DNA from: Propionibacteriaceae bacterium
Lineage (GTDB): Bacteria > Actinomycetota > Actinomycetes > Propionibacteriales > Propionibacteriaceae
Reading direction: 5' to 3'
Assembly (NCBI GenBank): GCA_009781325.1
Contig: WQYJ01000068.1
Coordinates: 1 to 9,661 of the forward strand
DNA: 9,661 nucleotides
This document shows positions 1 through 5,966 of the stretch, one piece after another. Numbering within the stretch: the first letter of the stretch is position 1; each line of letters starts with the position of its first letter. The translations under genes were made by a program, and so were the position numbers. A model generated the notes under the pieces. That model saw only the letters and a program-made list of their open reading frames with translations. It had not been told where the DNA came from and made no database searches.

Positions 1-121
1 ACCCTACGTCAACCAACCGGTCATCCTGCGCGGAGCGTAGCGGAGTGCAGGACCCCCGGCAGCCGACGTATGGACTTGAGCGAGACATCCCTACTACAGA
101 CCCTACCTCGGCCGCCGGGGG
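1..121 (+). repeat. Long direct repeat, copy 1 (period 186 bp)
   Basis: Positions 1-121 recur at 187-307 with one visible mismatch (C at 107, G at 293). Each copy holds an imperfect palindrome with outer arms CCGG, inner arms CCTGC/GCAGG and a loop built on GCGGAGCGTAGC, followed by a TATGGACT...AGACCCTAC segment. The same two parts recur in the cluster at the right end of the window, so this is a dispersed intergenic repeat family. The copy starts at the window edge, so the array may extend further left. The general look, TCATCCTG...AGCG...AGCG, resembles REP-like hairpin elements of other bacteria; no specific family is claimed. Confidence 0.9.
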
Positions 122-1847
122 TCCTGCCTCACGGCAGGATGACCGGGGGGCGGGGTATGGACTTCAGCGAGATCTCCCAACCCCAGACCCTACGTCAACC
201 AACCGGTCATCCTGCGCGGAGCGTAGCGGAGTGCAGGACCCCCGGCAGCCGACGTATGGACTTGAGCGAGACATCCCTACTACAGACCCTACGTCGGCCG
301 CCGGGGGGTCGGCTGCTACTGGGAGGCAGATTGCTTTTGGGGAGTCGCATCATGTGGCTTCTAATGTGGACATATCAGGGTATACGGCAGGCGGTACTTT
401 GACAGAGACTCAGCGTTTCGAGAAGGCTGTTGGTGCGGTCACCGATACTCTTCACCGGCTGGCTGACAGTTCTGCCACAGATATTTATGCGGTTCAAGAG
501 TTGCTGCTGGCTGATGCCGTACCTGAGGTCATACAGGAGATCAACTCCGGAAACTCCGCTGTGGATGCAGTCACACAGAGATTCACAACAGCCGCTGATC
601 AACTGGAAACGATCGATGACCCGTACTTACGGGCTCGTGCACAGGATCAGCGCGGCATCATGAGGATGCTCTTACGGGCTCTGCTCGGCAAAGAGATCTC
701 TCCCGGCTTAGCGCGAGGGATCCTGATCTTGGATGAACTCGATCCCGTGACGGCTGGGGCACTCGATCCGTGGCTGTGCCAAGGCATCATCACAACCTCC
801 GGCGGATCCACCGGACACGGAGCTATTGTTGCCCAAGCTCGCGGGTTCGCGCTCCTAACCGGCAAGCCTGAGGCCCACGACATACCTGAGGGTACGGTAG
901 TCGCCATCGATCCAGTCGCGAATCGTCTATGGATCAACCCGACACCAAGCCAGATTGACGAACTTCGCGGGCTCCAGGTCAGGCGCCAAGCCGAAGCTGA
1001 CGAGGCTTCGCGGCTAGCCCATGAACCAGCACTCACCCAATCAGGCAAGCGAATACTCGTAGAGGCTAACCTAGCCTCAATCCAGGAAGCCTATGATGCC
1101 GGTGCTGCTGGAGCCGAAGGCTCTGGAGTGGTACGAACGGAGATCCTCTTCGGCGACTGGGACCATGCTCCGACAATTGAGGAACAGGCGGCTGCCTACA
1201 TCGAGATTGGCAAGGCCTTGAACGGCGGAACCATCACTGTACGCACCTGGGATCCCGGCGGCGATAAGCCGCTGGTCTTCCTGCCTCAGGATCGGGAGGC
1301 AAACCCGATGCTGGGTGAGCGCGGGATACGGGTGATGAAGCGTCTGCCCCACCTATTTGAGGATCAGCTCAGCGCAATTCTCCTTGCCAGCAAAGAGGTT
1401 TCGGTACGGGTGATGTTTCCGATGATTACCATCGAAGAGGAAGTGGTGTGGGCTCGATCCGTACTCGCAGACATGGAAAAACGGGTCGGCGGGGAGATTG
1501 GTGTAGGGATGATGGTGGAGACCCCCTCAGCCGCACTGAGAGCAGCGGACTTCCTTGGGCTCGTGGACTTCATTTCCATCGGCACCAATGATCTGACCCA
1601 GTACACCCTCGCCGCTGATCGCGGAAACCCGATCGTGGCTTCCATCACCCACGGTGACAACACCTCGGTCTGGGACCTCATCGCCATGGCAGCGCGCGCC
1701 TTTGCTGGGCGGTCTGTTGCTGTCTGCGGAGATCTAGCTTCTGATCCCCATGCTGTTTCTCGACTCATTAGCCTCGGAGTGAACGAACTCAGTGTTCGCA
1801 CCCCGCTGGTGGGAGTCATCAAACAGCAGGTACGCGCAACTGCTTAG
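45..1847 (+). CDS. ptsI: Phosphoenolpyruvate-protein phosphotransferase (enzyme I type), start uncertain
   Basis: Enzyme I of the PTS transfers phosphate from PEP to HPr in the cytoplasm. Counting from the GTG at 45, the phospho-accepting histidine is H258 in GGSTGHGAI. The PEP-binding TIM barrel shows R364 (VVRTE), R400 (TVRTWDPGGDK), E492 (VETPSAA), N515-D516 and R526 (GTNDLTQYTLAADR) and the catalytic cysteine C561 (AVCGD). All the enzyme I residues I checked are present, but the usual TSH before the histidine reads TGH. The first 88 residues are translated repeat DNA and are probably not native. Similarity begins around residues 94-105 (AFGESHHVAS, matching the N-terminal SPGIA region of enzyme I), near position 330. 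A GGGAGG at 321-326 precedes this, but the only in-frame codon there is ATT. The conventional starts upstream are GTG 231 and GTG 45, both inside repeats, and the frame is open to the window edge. No HPr or EII gene is in view, so a specialised paralogue is possible. The C-terminus abuts the convergent CPBP gene. Confidence 0.85.
   Translation: MQDPRQPTYGLERDIPTTDPTSAAGGPASRQDDRGAGYGLQRDLPTPDPTSTNRSSCAERSGVQDPRQPTYGLERDIPTTDPTSAAGGSAATGRQIAFGESHHVASNVDISGYTAGGTLTETQRFEKAVGAVTDTLHRLADSSATDIYAVQELLLADAVPEVIQEINSGNSAVDAVTQRFTTAADQLETIDDPYLRARAQDQRGIMRMLLRALLGKEISPGLARGILILDELDPVTAGALDPWLCQGIITTSGGSTGHGAIVAQARGFALLTGKPEAHDIPEGTVVAIDPVANRLWINPTPSQIDELRGLQVRRQAEADEASRLAHEPALTQSGKRILVEANLASIQEAYDAGAAGAEGSGVVRTEILFGDWDHAPTIEEQAAAYIEIGKALNGGTITVRTWDPGGDKPLVFLPQDREANPMLGERGIRVMKRLPHLFEDQLSAILLASKEVSVRVMFPMITIEEEVVWARSVLADMEKRVGGEIGVGMMVETPSAALRAADFLGLVDFISIGTNDLTQYTLAADRGNPIVASITHGDNTSVWDLIAMAARAFAGRSVAVCGDLASDPHAVSRLISLGVNELSVRTPLVGVIKQQVRATA
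115..146 (+). repeat. Inverted-orientation hairpin between the two long copies
   Basis: CCGGGGGTCCTGCC, loop TCAC, then GGCAGGATGACCGG form a 14-nt-arm stem with a two-base internal mismatch. Its asymmetric outer arms (GGGGGTCC on the left, GGATGACC on the right) are the reverse of the hairpins at 17-59 and 203-245 (TCATCC on the left, GGACCCCC on the right), so adjacent hairpins are in opposite orientation. A further TATGGACT...AGACCCTACGT unit follows from 156. Units therefore start at 69, 156 and 255, with spacings of 87 and 99 bp. Confidence 0.8.
187..307 (+). repeat. Long direct repeat, copy 2 (period 186 bp)
   Basis: Second copy of the 1-121 sequence with a single substitution. Homology ends at 307, inside what would be the next GGGGGTCC hairpin arm, and unique sequence leading into the enzyme I gene begins there. 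The period of 186 is a multiple of three, so the downstream reading frame stays open through both copies. Confidence 0.9.
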
Positions 1848-4052
1848 TTATCGCGGCGAGTCGTCTCTTATAGGCCGCGGAGCAGGAGGCGCACCCAGAG
1901 GACTCGCGGGGACGAAGGGGGCAAGCACCGGCACCACATACGGCGACGGCGGTGAGTAGATGTGAGAAGTCTCTGACGACGGCGGTCGGTAGGACAGCGG
2001 GTCGGGAGGTGTGAATACCTCTAGTGGCGCGGCGGGGTTCTCATCTAAAGCTTCCGGAGCAGCAGGTTCCTCGGCTGGGTGAGTCTCTTGCAACTCATTC
2101 TCTGCCTCGTCGTCGTCCATCGCCCCCCATGAGGCCACTTCAACTACCGGCGGGTGTTCAGGCTCCTTCACAGGCTCTGGTTCAGGAGCTACGAGGTATT
2201 CCACTGGTAAGGGTTTCGGCTTCTTCGCTGGCGGAGTCCAGGGTGATGAGGTGTCTACTCCGGTGAATGGTATCGCCTCGGGTGGAGGCGGAAATTCCTC
2301 GAATGGCAAAGGCTTCCACGATGAGGATTCTGCCGGAACTGGCGGAGCCTCTGGTTCAGGAACCCTAGGAGCGACTGGTTCAGGCACTGGGGGGACGACT
2401 GGCGCAGGCGCTGGCGGAGCGGCCGGTGCAGGCGCTGGCGGACTGAAGGATTCGATGAATGGTGCAGGCTGGTGCTGCGCAGGCGGTGCTGGAGGTTGAG
2501 GTTCTGCCCACTCAGGTTTGAAGGGCATCGTATCGTCAAGATTGAAGGTTGCGGCCTCCATGGGCACGGCTGGAGCAGGAGGCGCTGGTGGTATCGACGG
2601 GATGGGCTCCGGGGTCGGGCCAGGGTGCGGTGGATACGGAATCGTCGAGTCCATCAGAGGCGGAAGCACAGCCTCCACCGGTTGCGGGGGCATTGCCGCT
2701 GGCAAAACAGGGGGCTCAATGGCTTGCGGAACCGGTGCAGGCACAGATTCCATGGGCGCAGGCGCGTACCCTTCGTAAGGAGGAACCTGATAGAGGCCCT
2801 GTTCAGGTACGGGACCCGCCATCACTGGCGCTGGAACAACGCCGTCATCCCACATCGGCTCCTGGCCCTGCGGCTGCCTAGGAGGGAAGAGGGACACAGG
2901 TTCGGGGACAACCCAGGCTTCAGCCGGAAGCTTTCGTCGTGTGGTATCCATGCGCGGAAGGTCTGATTCGGTGGCCGGATGTGCTGAATCGACAATCTTC
3001 GAGAACAGTCCATGCGGCTTAACAACCACTGGAATAGCGGCTGCCGGAGCAGACATGACTACCTTTCCGGTGCGGCGAGCGACGATGTCGACAATGATGA
3101 TCAAGAGGAATTCGACGCCAATGTATGCCATCAGGATCGGGTCGCCCGTACCTTCACCGCGGTCGAACATATCCGAAAAATCGGTAAAAGGAAGCATCCA
3201 AAGAGCGAAGAAGTTATTCACAATATGCAAGGCGATGCTTGCCTCGATTCCTCCAGTTCGATAAGCGAGCCACCACATCGATAGACCGGTCAGGAAATAG
3301 TATGCATTCAGCCAGGGATCACTCGCTCCGTGGAGATACATAAACAATGCGCTGGGCAGTATTGCTGCCAAAGTTAGCCCCACCCACCGGAAGGGAACGA
3401 TAGCAGCGATGAGCTTGGGGAGCAGGGCCCGAGCCTGGAATTCCTCACCGGCGCATTGCAGCGGTGTGGTCAGCACAATGGCACCGATCATGAACCAGGT
3501 ATAGGGCTTCATTTCGATGTCATTGAAACCCATTGCTTCTGGGCCCATGAGGAAGTATTCGATCCCTGTCTGCACTGCGTAACCGATGATGAAGATCATC
3601 ATGGTGAGGAACATCCACTTCCATCTGAACCTGCCCACCACAGAAACAAGCCAGCCGAAGCCCTGTTTGAAGAAGAGGAAGGCAATCAGTGTGCACATGG
3701 CGATTTCTAGTGCAATGCCGACGTTGTTGATCAGGAAGAGCATGGGGGTTGTTTTTATCTCCCCCTCAAGAGCGTCGTTCAGAAGCGCTGGATCGAGCAG
3801 AAGGGACACCACACCGATACCGAGGGTAACAACGTAGTAGAGCACCGCATAGGCGATCAATGCCAGCAGTGCCCAATACCATTTCCGAGCCGACACCTGG
3901 AAGAACCGCATGTAGTCTTTGATTCTTGTGGGGATGAAGAGCTTTGGCTGCCTATGCGTTTGAAGCGTTCTGGGCTCAACCGGTGCAGACGCAGGAAAAG
4001 AATAGGGGTCGTACTGTTGGGGCACGCCACCCGGCACTGTCACTTGCGCCAT
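1848..4052 (-). CDS. CPBP-family intramembrane protease homologue with long proline-rich C-terminal tail
   Basis: A predicted membrane protein of about 734 aa. Residues up to about 335 carry roughly eight hydrophobic segments and the three CPBP (CAAX protease/bacteriocin-processing, Abi) motifs: EEFQAR (E203, E204, R208), FMYLH (F237, H241) and HIVNN (H276, N280). The glutamates and histidines are the expected catalytic set, so an active glutamic-type intramembrane protease is plausible; the substrate is unknown. Residues of about 337-734 form a low-complexity tail rich in Pro, Ala and Glu with repeated PPVPEP/APAP-like runs and no recognised domain. It is likely cytosolic and disordered. A short N-terminal tail rich in Pro, Gln and Tyr precedes the first membrane segment. 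I prefer the ATG at 4052 because GAGGGA lies five bases upstream; an in-frame ATG at 4076 adds eight residues but has no clear ribosome site. Typical CPBP proteins are about 200-350 aa, so the tail more than doubles the length. The gene is transcribed alone, and its stop abuts the enzyme I stop. Confidence 0.85.
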   Translation of the reverse strand: MAQVTVPGGVPQQYDPYSFPASAPVEPRTLQTHRQPKLFIPTRIKDYMRFFQVSARKWYWALLALIAYAVLYYVVTLGIGVVSLLLDPALLNDALEGEIKTTPMLFLINNVGIALEIAMCTLIAFLFFKQGFGWLVSVVGRFRWKWMFLTMMIFIIGYAVQTGIEYFLMGPEAMGFNDIEMKPYTWFMIGAIVLTTPLQCAGEEFQARALLPKLIAAIVPFRWVGLTLAAILPSALFMYLHGASDPWLNAYYFLTGLSMWWLAYRTGGIEASIALHIVNNFFALWMLPFTDFSDMFDRGEGTGDPILMAYIGVEFLLIIIVDIVARRTGKVVMSAPAAAIPVVVKPHGLFSKIVDSAHPATESDLPRMDTTRRKLPAEAWVVPEPVSLFPPRQPQGQEPMWDDGVVPAPVMAGPVPEQGLYQVPPYEGYAPAPMESVPAPVPQAIEPPVLPAAMPPQPVEAVLPPLMDSTIPYPPHPGPTPEPIPSIPPAPPAPAVPMEAATFNLDDTMPFKPEWAEPQPPAPPAQHQPAPFIESFSPPAPAPAAPPAPAPVVPPVPEPVAPRVPEPEAPPVPAESSSWKPLPFEEFPPPPEAIPFTGVDTSSPWTPPAKKPKPLPVEYLVAPEPEPVKEPEHPPVVEVASWGAMDDDEAENELQETHPAEEPAAPEALDENPAAPLEVFTPPDPLSYRPPSSETSHIYSPPSPYVVPVLAPFVPASPLGAPPAPRPIRDDSPR

Positions 4053-4218
4053 CTGTCCCTCATTCGGAAATGACATAGTCTAAGTGTTCCATATCGTTAT
4101 GACATCTTCTCACTGAATTGGGCTTTTGTGGACATCTGCGTTCGATTTTCCCAAAAACCGCAGCATGGCAACGCCTGCGCGCAGCAAAGTATGGGCGAAT
4201 GACACTGGTCCACACAGA

Positions 4219-4246
4219 CTCGTCGGAGCTAGATTCTCCGTCCGAG
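4219..4246 (-). terminator. Weak hairpin downstream of the SQR operon
   Basis: CTCG-T-CGGAG, a 7-nt loop, then CTCCG-TC-CGAG form a nine-pair stem with a small internal bulge. It starts about 22 bases past the stop of the 53-aa gene on the minus strand. No T tract follows, so a terminator role rests on position only; it could also be an incidental structure ahead of the CPBP gene. Confidence 0.3.
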
Positions 4247-4268
4247 CCGATCAGCGCTGGCGCTGGCC

Positions 4269-4430
4269 TCACTTATGATGCGAAGCCGCAATGACCCGAA
4301 GCATCTTGATGTTGATGGCACAAAAACGAACAAATTGTACGAAGATGTTCTTGCGCTGCTTCAACGTCTGCGGTGTGGGCATCGGTGCAGCCGCGATGGA
4401 TTTCTGAGCCTCCACGTCATAGTCGATCAT
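4269..4430 (-). CDS. 53-aa basic amphipathic protein encoded downstream of the SQR-like gene
   Basis: ATG at 4430 to TGA at 4269 encodes 53 residues beginning MIDYDVEAQKS and ending ASHHK. A strong ribosome site, AAAGGA, sits five bases before the ATG, and the start lies 28 bases after the SQR stop, so the two are probably one transcript. The first 20 residues are acidic to neutral and proline-containing. Residues 22-53 are strongly basic with alternating hydrophobic positions (LKQRKNIFVQFVRF, then INIKMLRVIAA), as expected of an amphipathic or membrane-associated helix. There is one cysteine (C37) and a terminal His-His-Lys. I do not recognise a named family. Position suggests a partner of the membrane-associated SQR enzyme, but this is inference. 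It is not a shadow of another gene: no convincing gene overlaps it on the other strand. Confidence 0.72.
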   Translation of the reverse strand: MIDYDVEAQKSIAAAPMPTPQTLKQRKNIFVQFVRFCAINIKMLRVIAASHHK

Positions 4431-4458
4431 GACAATCCTTTCACTGTTTTCCCACTAC

Positions 4459-5916
4459 CTATTCGGGTACGATCCACCAGAATGGACGGCCCTTGGCCTT
4501 ATAGAGGAACAGGACATGCAGAAGATTCTTCATCCAGTGCCCTGCGAGTCCGATTTCACCTGAGGTTCCCTTGAGGTCACGCCCGGTCTTCGGGTATGTC
4601 TGCCAATCTGGTACGACCGGGTGCATAGTCATCGATGCGGCTGAGCCATTCCAGAAACTCATACCCGCCGATGCCACACAAGCCGCTCCCATGCCTGTCA
4701 TTGGTGCCTCATACGCAGGTTTGCCCGTACCCTTGATGCGGTCAACGATAGTCATGACAACGGTCTTGGCGATGATTCCCGACGGCATTCCCGTACGCGG
4801 GGGTGAGGGTGTGATGACTGTTCCATTAGGAGATGTACGCGGCTGAGAGATTTGATGCGGCGGTGCGAAGGCGATTCCGGCGGCGAAGATATTGTCATAC
4901 AGCGGAGACTGATAGGTCTTCGGCCAGTCAGTGGCCCGCCAGTTCTCATAGGCGCCCGCGGCATAATTCGCATCGACCTTCAGGAATCCGGCTGGGTTGA
5001 AGACCTGCGCGGAGATATCCTCACCTGCGGCGTCGTAAGCCTTCATGTCGGCTCCCTTGAAGGGGGGCAGAAGCATGGCGAAATCGTAGCTCATCTCGTG
5101 GGTAGAACCATCGAGCTGCTCGTAGTGAATGACACCAGGCTCAATCTTGGAACAGTGAGCCCCAAGGACGGCCTCCACGCCACGCTCACGGTAGAGCGAC
5201 TCTGTCCACAGCTTCGAAGTGGTCTGGAAGCCCTGCTGGGTAAATGTCAGACCGCCAACGCCGAAGTCACCGAGTGTAGCCTCATTGGTGAGGTAGATCA
5301 CCTCTGCACGATCCCTGACACCGGCTTCGCGCAGGACGTACTCAAGGTTGAAGGTGTATTCGAAGGCTGCTCCCTCGCAGGTGCAGGTTCCATGACCGGT
5401 GCCGACCACAAAGCGCAGAGATTCCCCTGCCTTGCAGCGGGCAATCGCCGCCTTGAGTTCCTCTGCAGTTGCTGCTGCGTGAGGAGCTGTGCAGACCGAA
5501 TGAGTATAGCCATTGTCAGGACCCAGGCCTGGTGTGGCGCCAAAGTTCAGTTTCGGCCCAGTGCAGTTGATGAGGAAATCGTATTCAATCTGAATTTCCT
5601 CTCCCTCGGAGCCAGGTCTTGTGGACGTAGCTGTTACGAAGGGACGGGTGTGCCCATCGCCTCCTTCTGGGTTGATCGCGACCGCGAGCGCTTGATTGAA
5701 CTTGATGCCCTTCCGCTTATACAGCGGTTCAAGAGGGAAAAGCACCTTCTTGACAGGCATTTTCCCTACTCCCACCCAGATATTGGATGGGATCCAGTTC
5801 CAGTTGGCGTTCGGCGTGACAACGATTACCTCGTGCTCTTTTCCGAGCATCCTTCTTGCATGCATGGCAGCGGTATGCCCTGAGACACCTGCTCCAAGTA
5901 TCAGTAATGTGGCCAT
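4459..5916 (-). CDS. Sulfide:quinone oxidoreductase-type FAD-dependent oxidoreductase
   Basis: A protein of 485 aa from ATG 5916. GGAG four bases upstream selects this start over the in-frame TTG at 5934. The N-terminal dinucleotide fold reads LILGAGVSGHTAAM (G8, G10, G13). The INCTGPKLNFGATPGLG segment (C118), GTGHGTCTCEGAAFEY (C178 and C180) and GAACVASAGMSFWNG (C413) fit the redox cysteines of sulfide:quinone oxidoreductases, where a mid-protein and a C-terminal cysteine form the sulfur-bridging site. The C-terminus (GLAGHWMKNLLHVLF, ending KGRPFWWIVPE) is an amphipathic aromatic segment suited to docking on the membrane and reaching quinone. The predicted reaction is oxidation of sulfide to sulfane sulfur with quinone reduction. 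Related flavoproteins of the family (for example flavocytochrome c-like enzymes) cannot be excluded. The gene diverges from the CoADR-rhodanese gene across a shared operator and is followed by the 53-aa gene. Confidence 0.85.
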   Translation of the reverse strand: MATLLILGAGVSGHTAAMHARRMLGKEHEVIVVTPNANWNWIPSNIWVGVGKMPVKKVLFPLEPLYKRKGIKFNQALAVAINPEGGDGHTRPFVTATSTRPGSEGEEIQIEYDFLINCTGPKLNFGATPGLGPDNGYTHSVCTAPHAAATAEELKAAIARCKAGESLRFVVGTGHGTCTCEGAAFEYTFNLEYVLREAGVRDRAEVIYLTNEATLGDFGVGGLTFTQQGFQTTSKLWTESLYRERGVEAVLGAHCSKIEPGVIHYEQLDGSTHEMSYDFAMLLPPFKGADMKAYDAAGEDISAQVFNPAGFLKVDANYAAGAYENWRATDWPKTYQSPLYDNIFAAGIAFAPPHQISQPRTSPNGTVITPSPPRTGMPSGIIAKTVVMTIVDRIKGTGKPAYEAPMTGMGAACVASAGMSFWNGSAASMTMHPVVPDWQTYPKTGRDLKGTSGEIGLAGHWMKNLLHVLFLYKAKGRPFWWIVPE

Positions 5917-5920
5917 TGCA

Positions 5921-5942
5921 CTCCAATGTGACAAAGAGAATA
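5921..5942 (-). promoter_or_regulatory. Likely -10 box and ribosome binding site of the SQR-like gene
   Basis: On the minus strand TATTCT (5942-5937) is a plausible -10 box. It would start transcription near 5930, leaving a short leader that carries GGAG (5924-5921) four bases before ATG 5916. No good -35 hexamer is visible upstream. The -10 box overlaps the left end of the palindrome at 5940-5955. Confidence 0.45.
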
Positions 5943-5966
5943 CCCCATGGGGTATAATTACGTCCT
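5928..5966 (+). promoter_or_regulatory. Promoter of the CoADR-rhodanese gene, apparently leaderless
   Basis: A consensus -10 box TATAAT lies at 5953-5958, with GTGACA at 5928-5933 as a -35-like hexamer (19-bp spacer, longer than ideal). Transcription would begin around 5965-5967, at or next to ATG 5967. No Shine-Dalgarno sequence precedes the ATG. Together these indicate a leaderless mRNA, common in Actinomycetota. The spacer contains most of the palindromic operator. Confidence 0.6.
5940..5955. promoter_or_regulatory. Perfect 16-bp palindrome, candidate CsoR/CstR-family operator
   Basis: ATACCCCATGGGGTAT is a perfect palindrome centred between the divergent SQR-like and CoADR-rhodanese genes. 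Operators of CsoR-family repressors (copper-sensing CsoR, persulfide-sensing CstR) are known as ATACCC/GGGTAT-type GC-centred palindromes. Its ends overlap the -10 boxes proposed for both genes, so a bound repressor could block both. The neighbouring genes favour a persulfide-responsive CstR-type regulator over a copper sensor. No such regulator is encoded in this window. Confidence 0.7.

Noticed and set aside
1..307. CRISPR-like array
   Set aside because: The units are long palindrome-bearing repeats with irregular spacing and conserved spacers, and no cas gene is near.
70..402. Second open frame through the left repeats (110 codons)
   Set aside because: The translation is repeat DNA running into the enzyme I gene in the wrong frame. 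It stays open because the 186-bp period is a multiple of three.
2251..2778. Glycine-rich plus-strand frames resembling PE_PGRS-like or collagen-like proteins
   Set aside because: They are the antisense of the proline/alanine-rich CPBP tail; proline codons read backwards give glycine-rich frames.
4055..4110. Promoter for the CPBP gene
   Set aside because: Several AT-rich hexamers are present but no -10/-35 pair with acceptable spacing, so none is annotated.
4060..4272. Minus-strand 70-codon frame upstream of the CPBP gene
   Set aside because: It lacks a good ribosome site, runs into the CPBP start, and its composition looks non-coding.
4275..4574. Plus-strand 99-codon frame between the CPBP and SQR genes
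   Set aside because: It overlaps the better-supported 53-aa minus-strand gene and the SQR 3' end, and has no domain.
4852..5883. Long plus-strand open frame (343 codons) opposite the SQR-like gene
   Set aside because: The opposite strand encodes clear FAD-fold and cysteine motifs over the same bases. The antisense translation shows no domain and has no convincing ribosome site.
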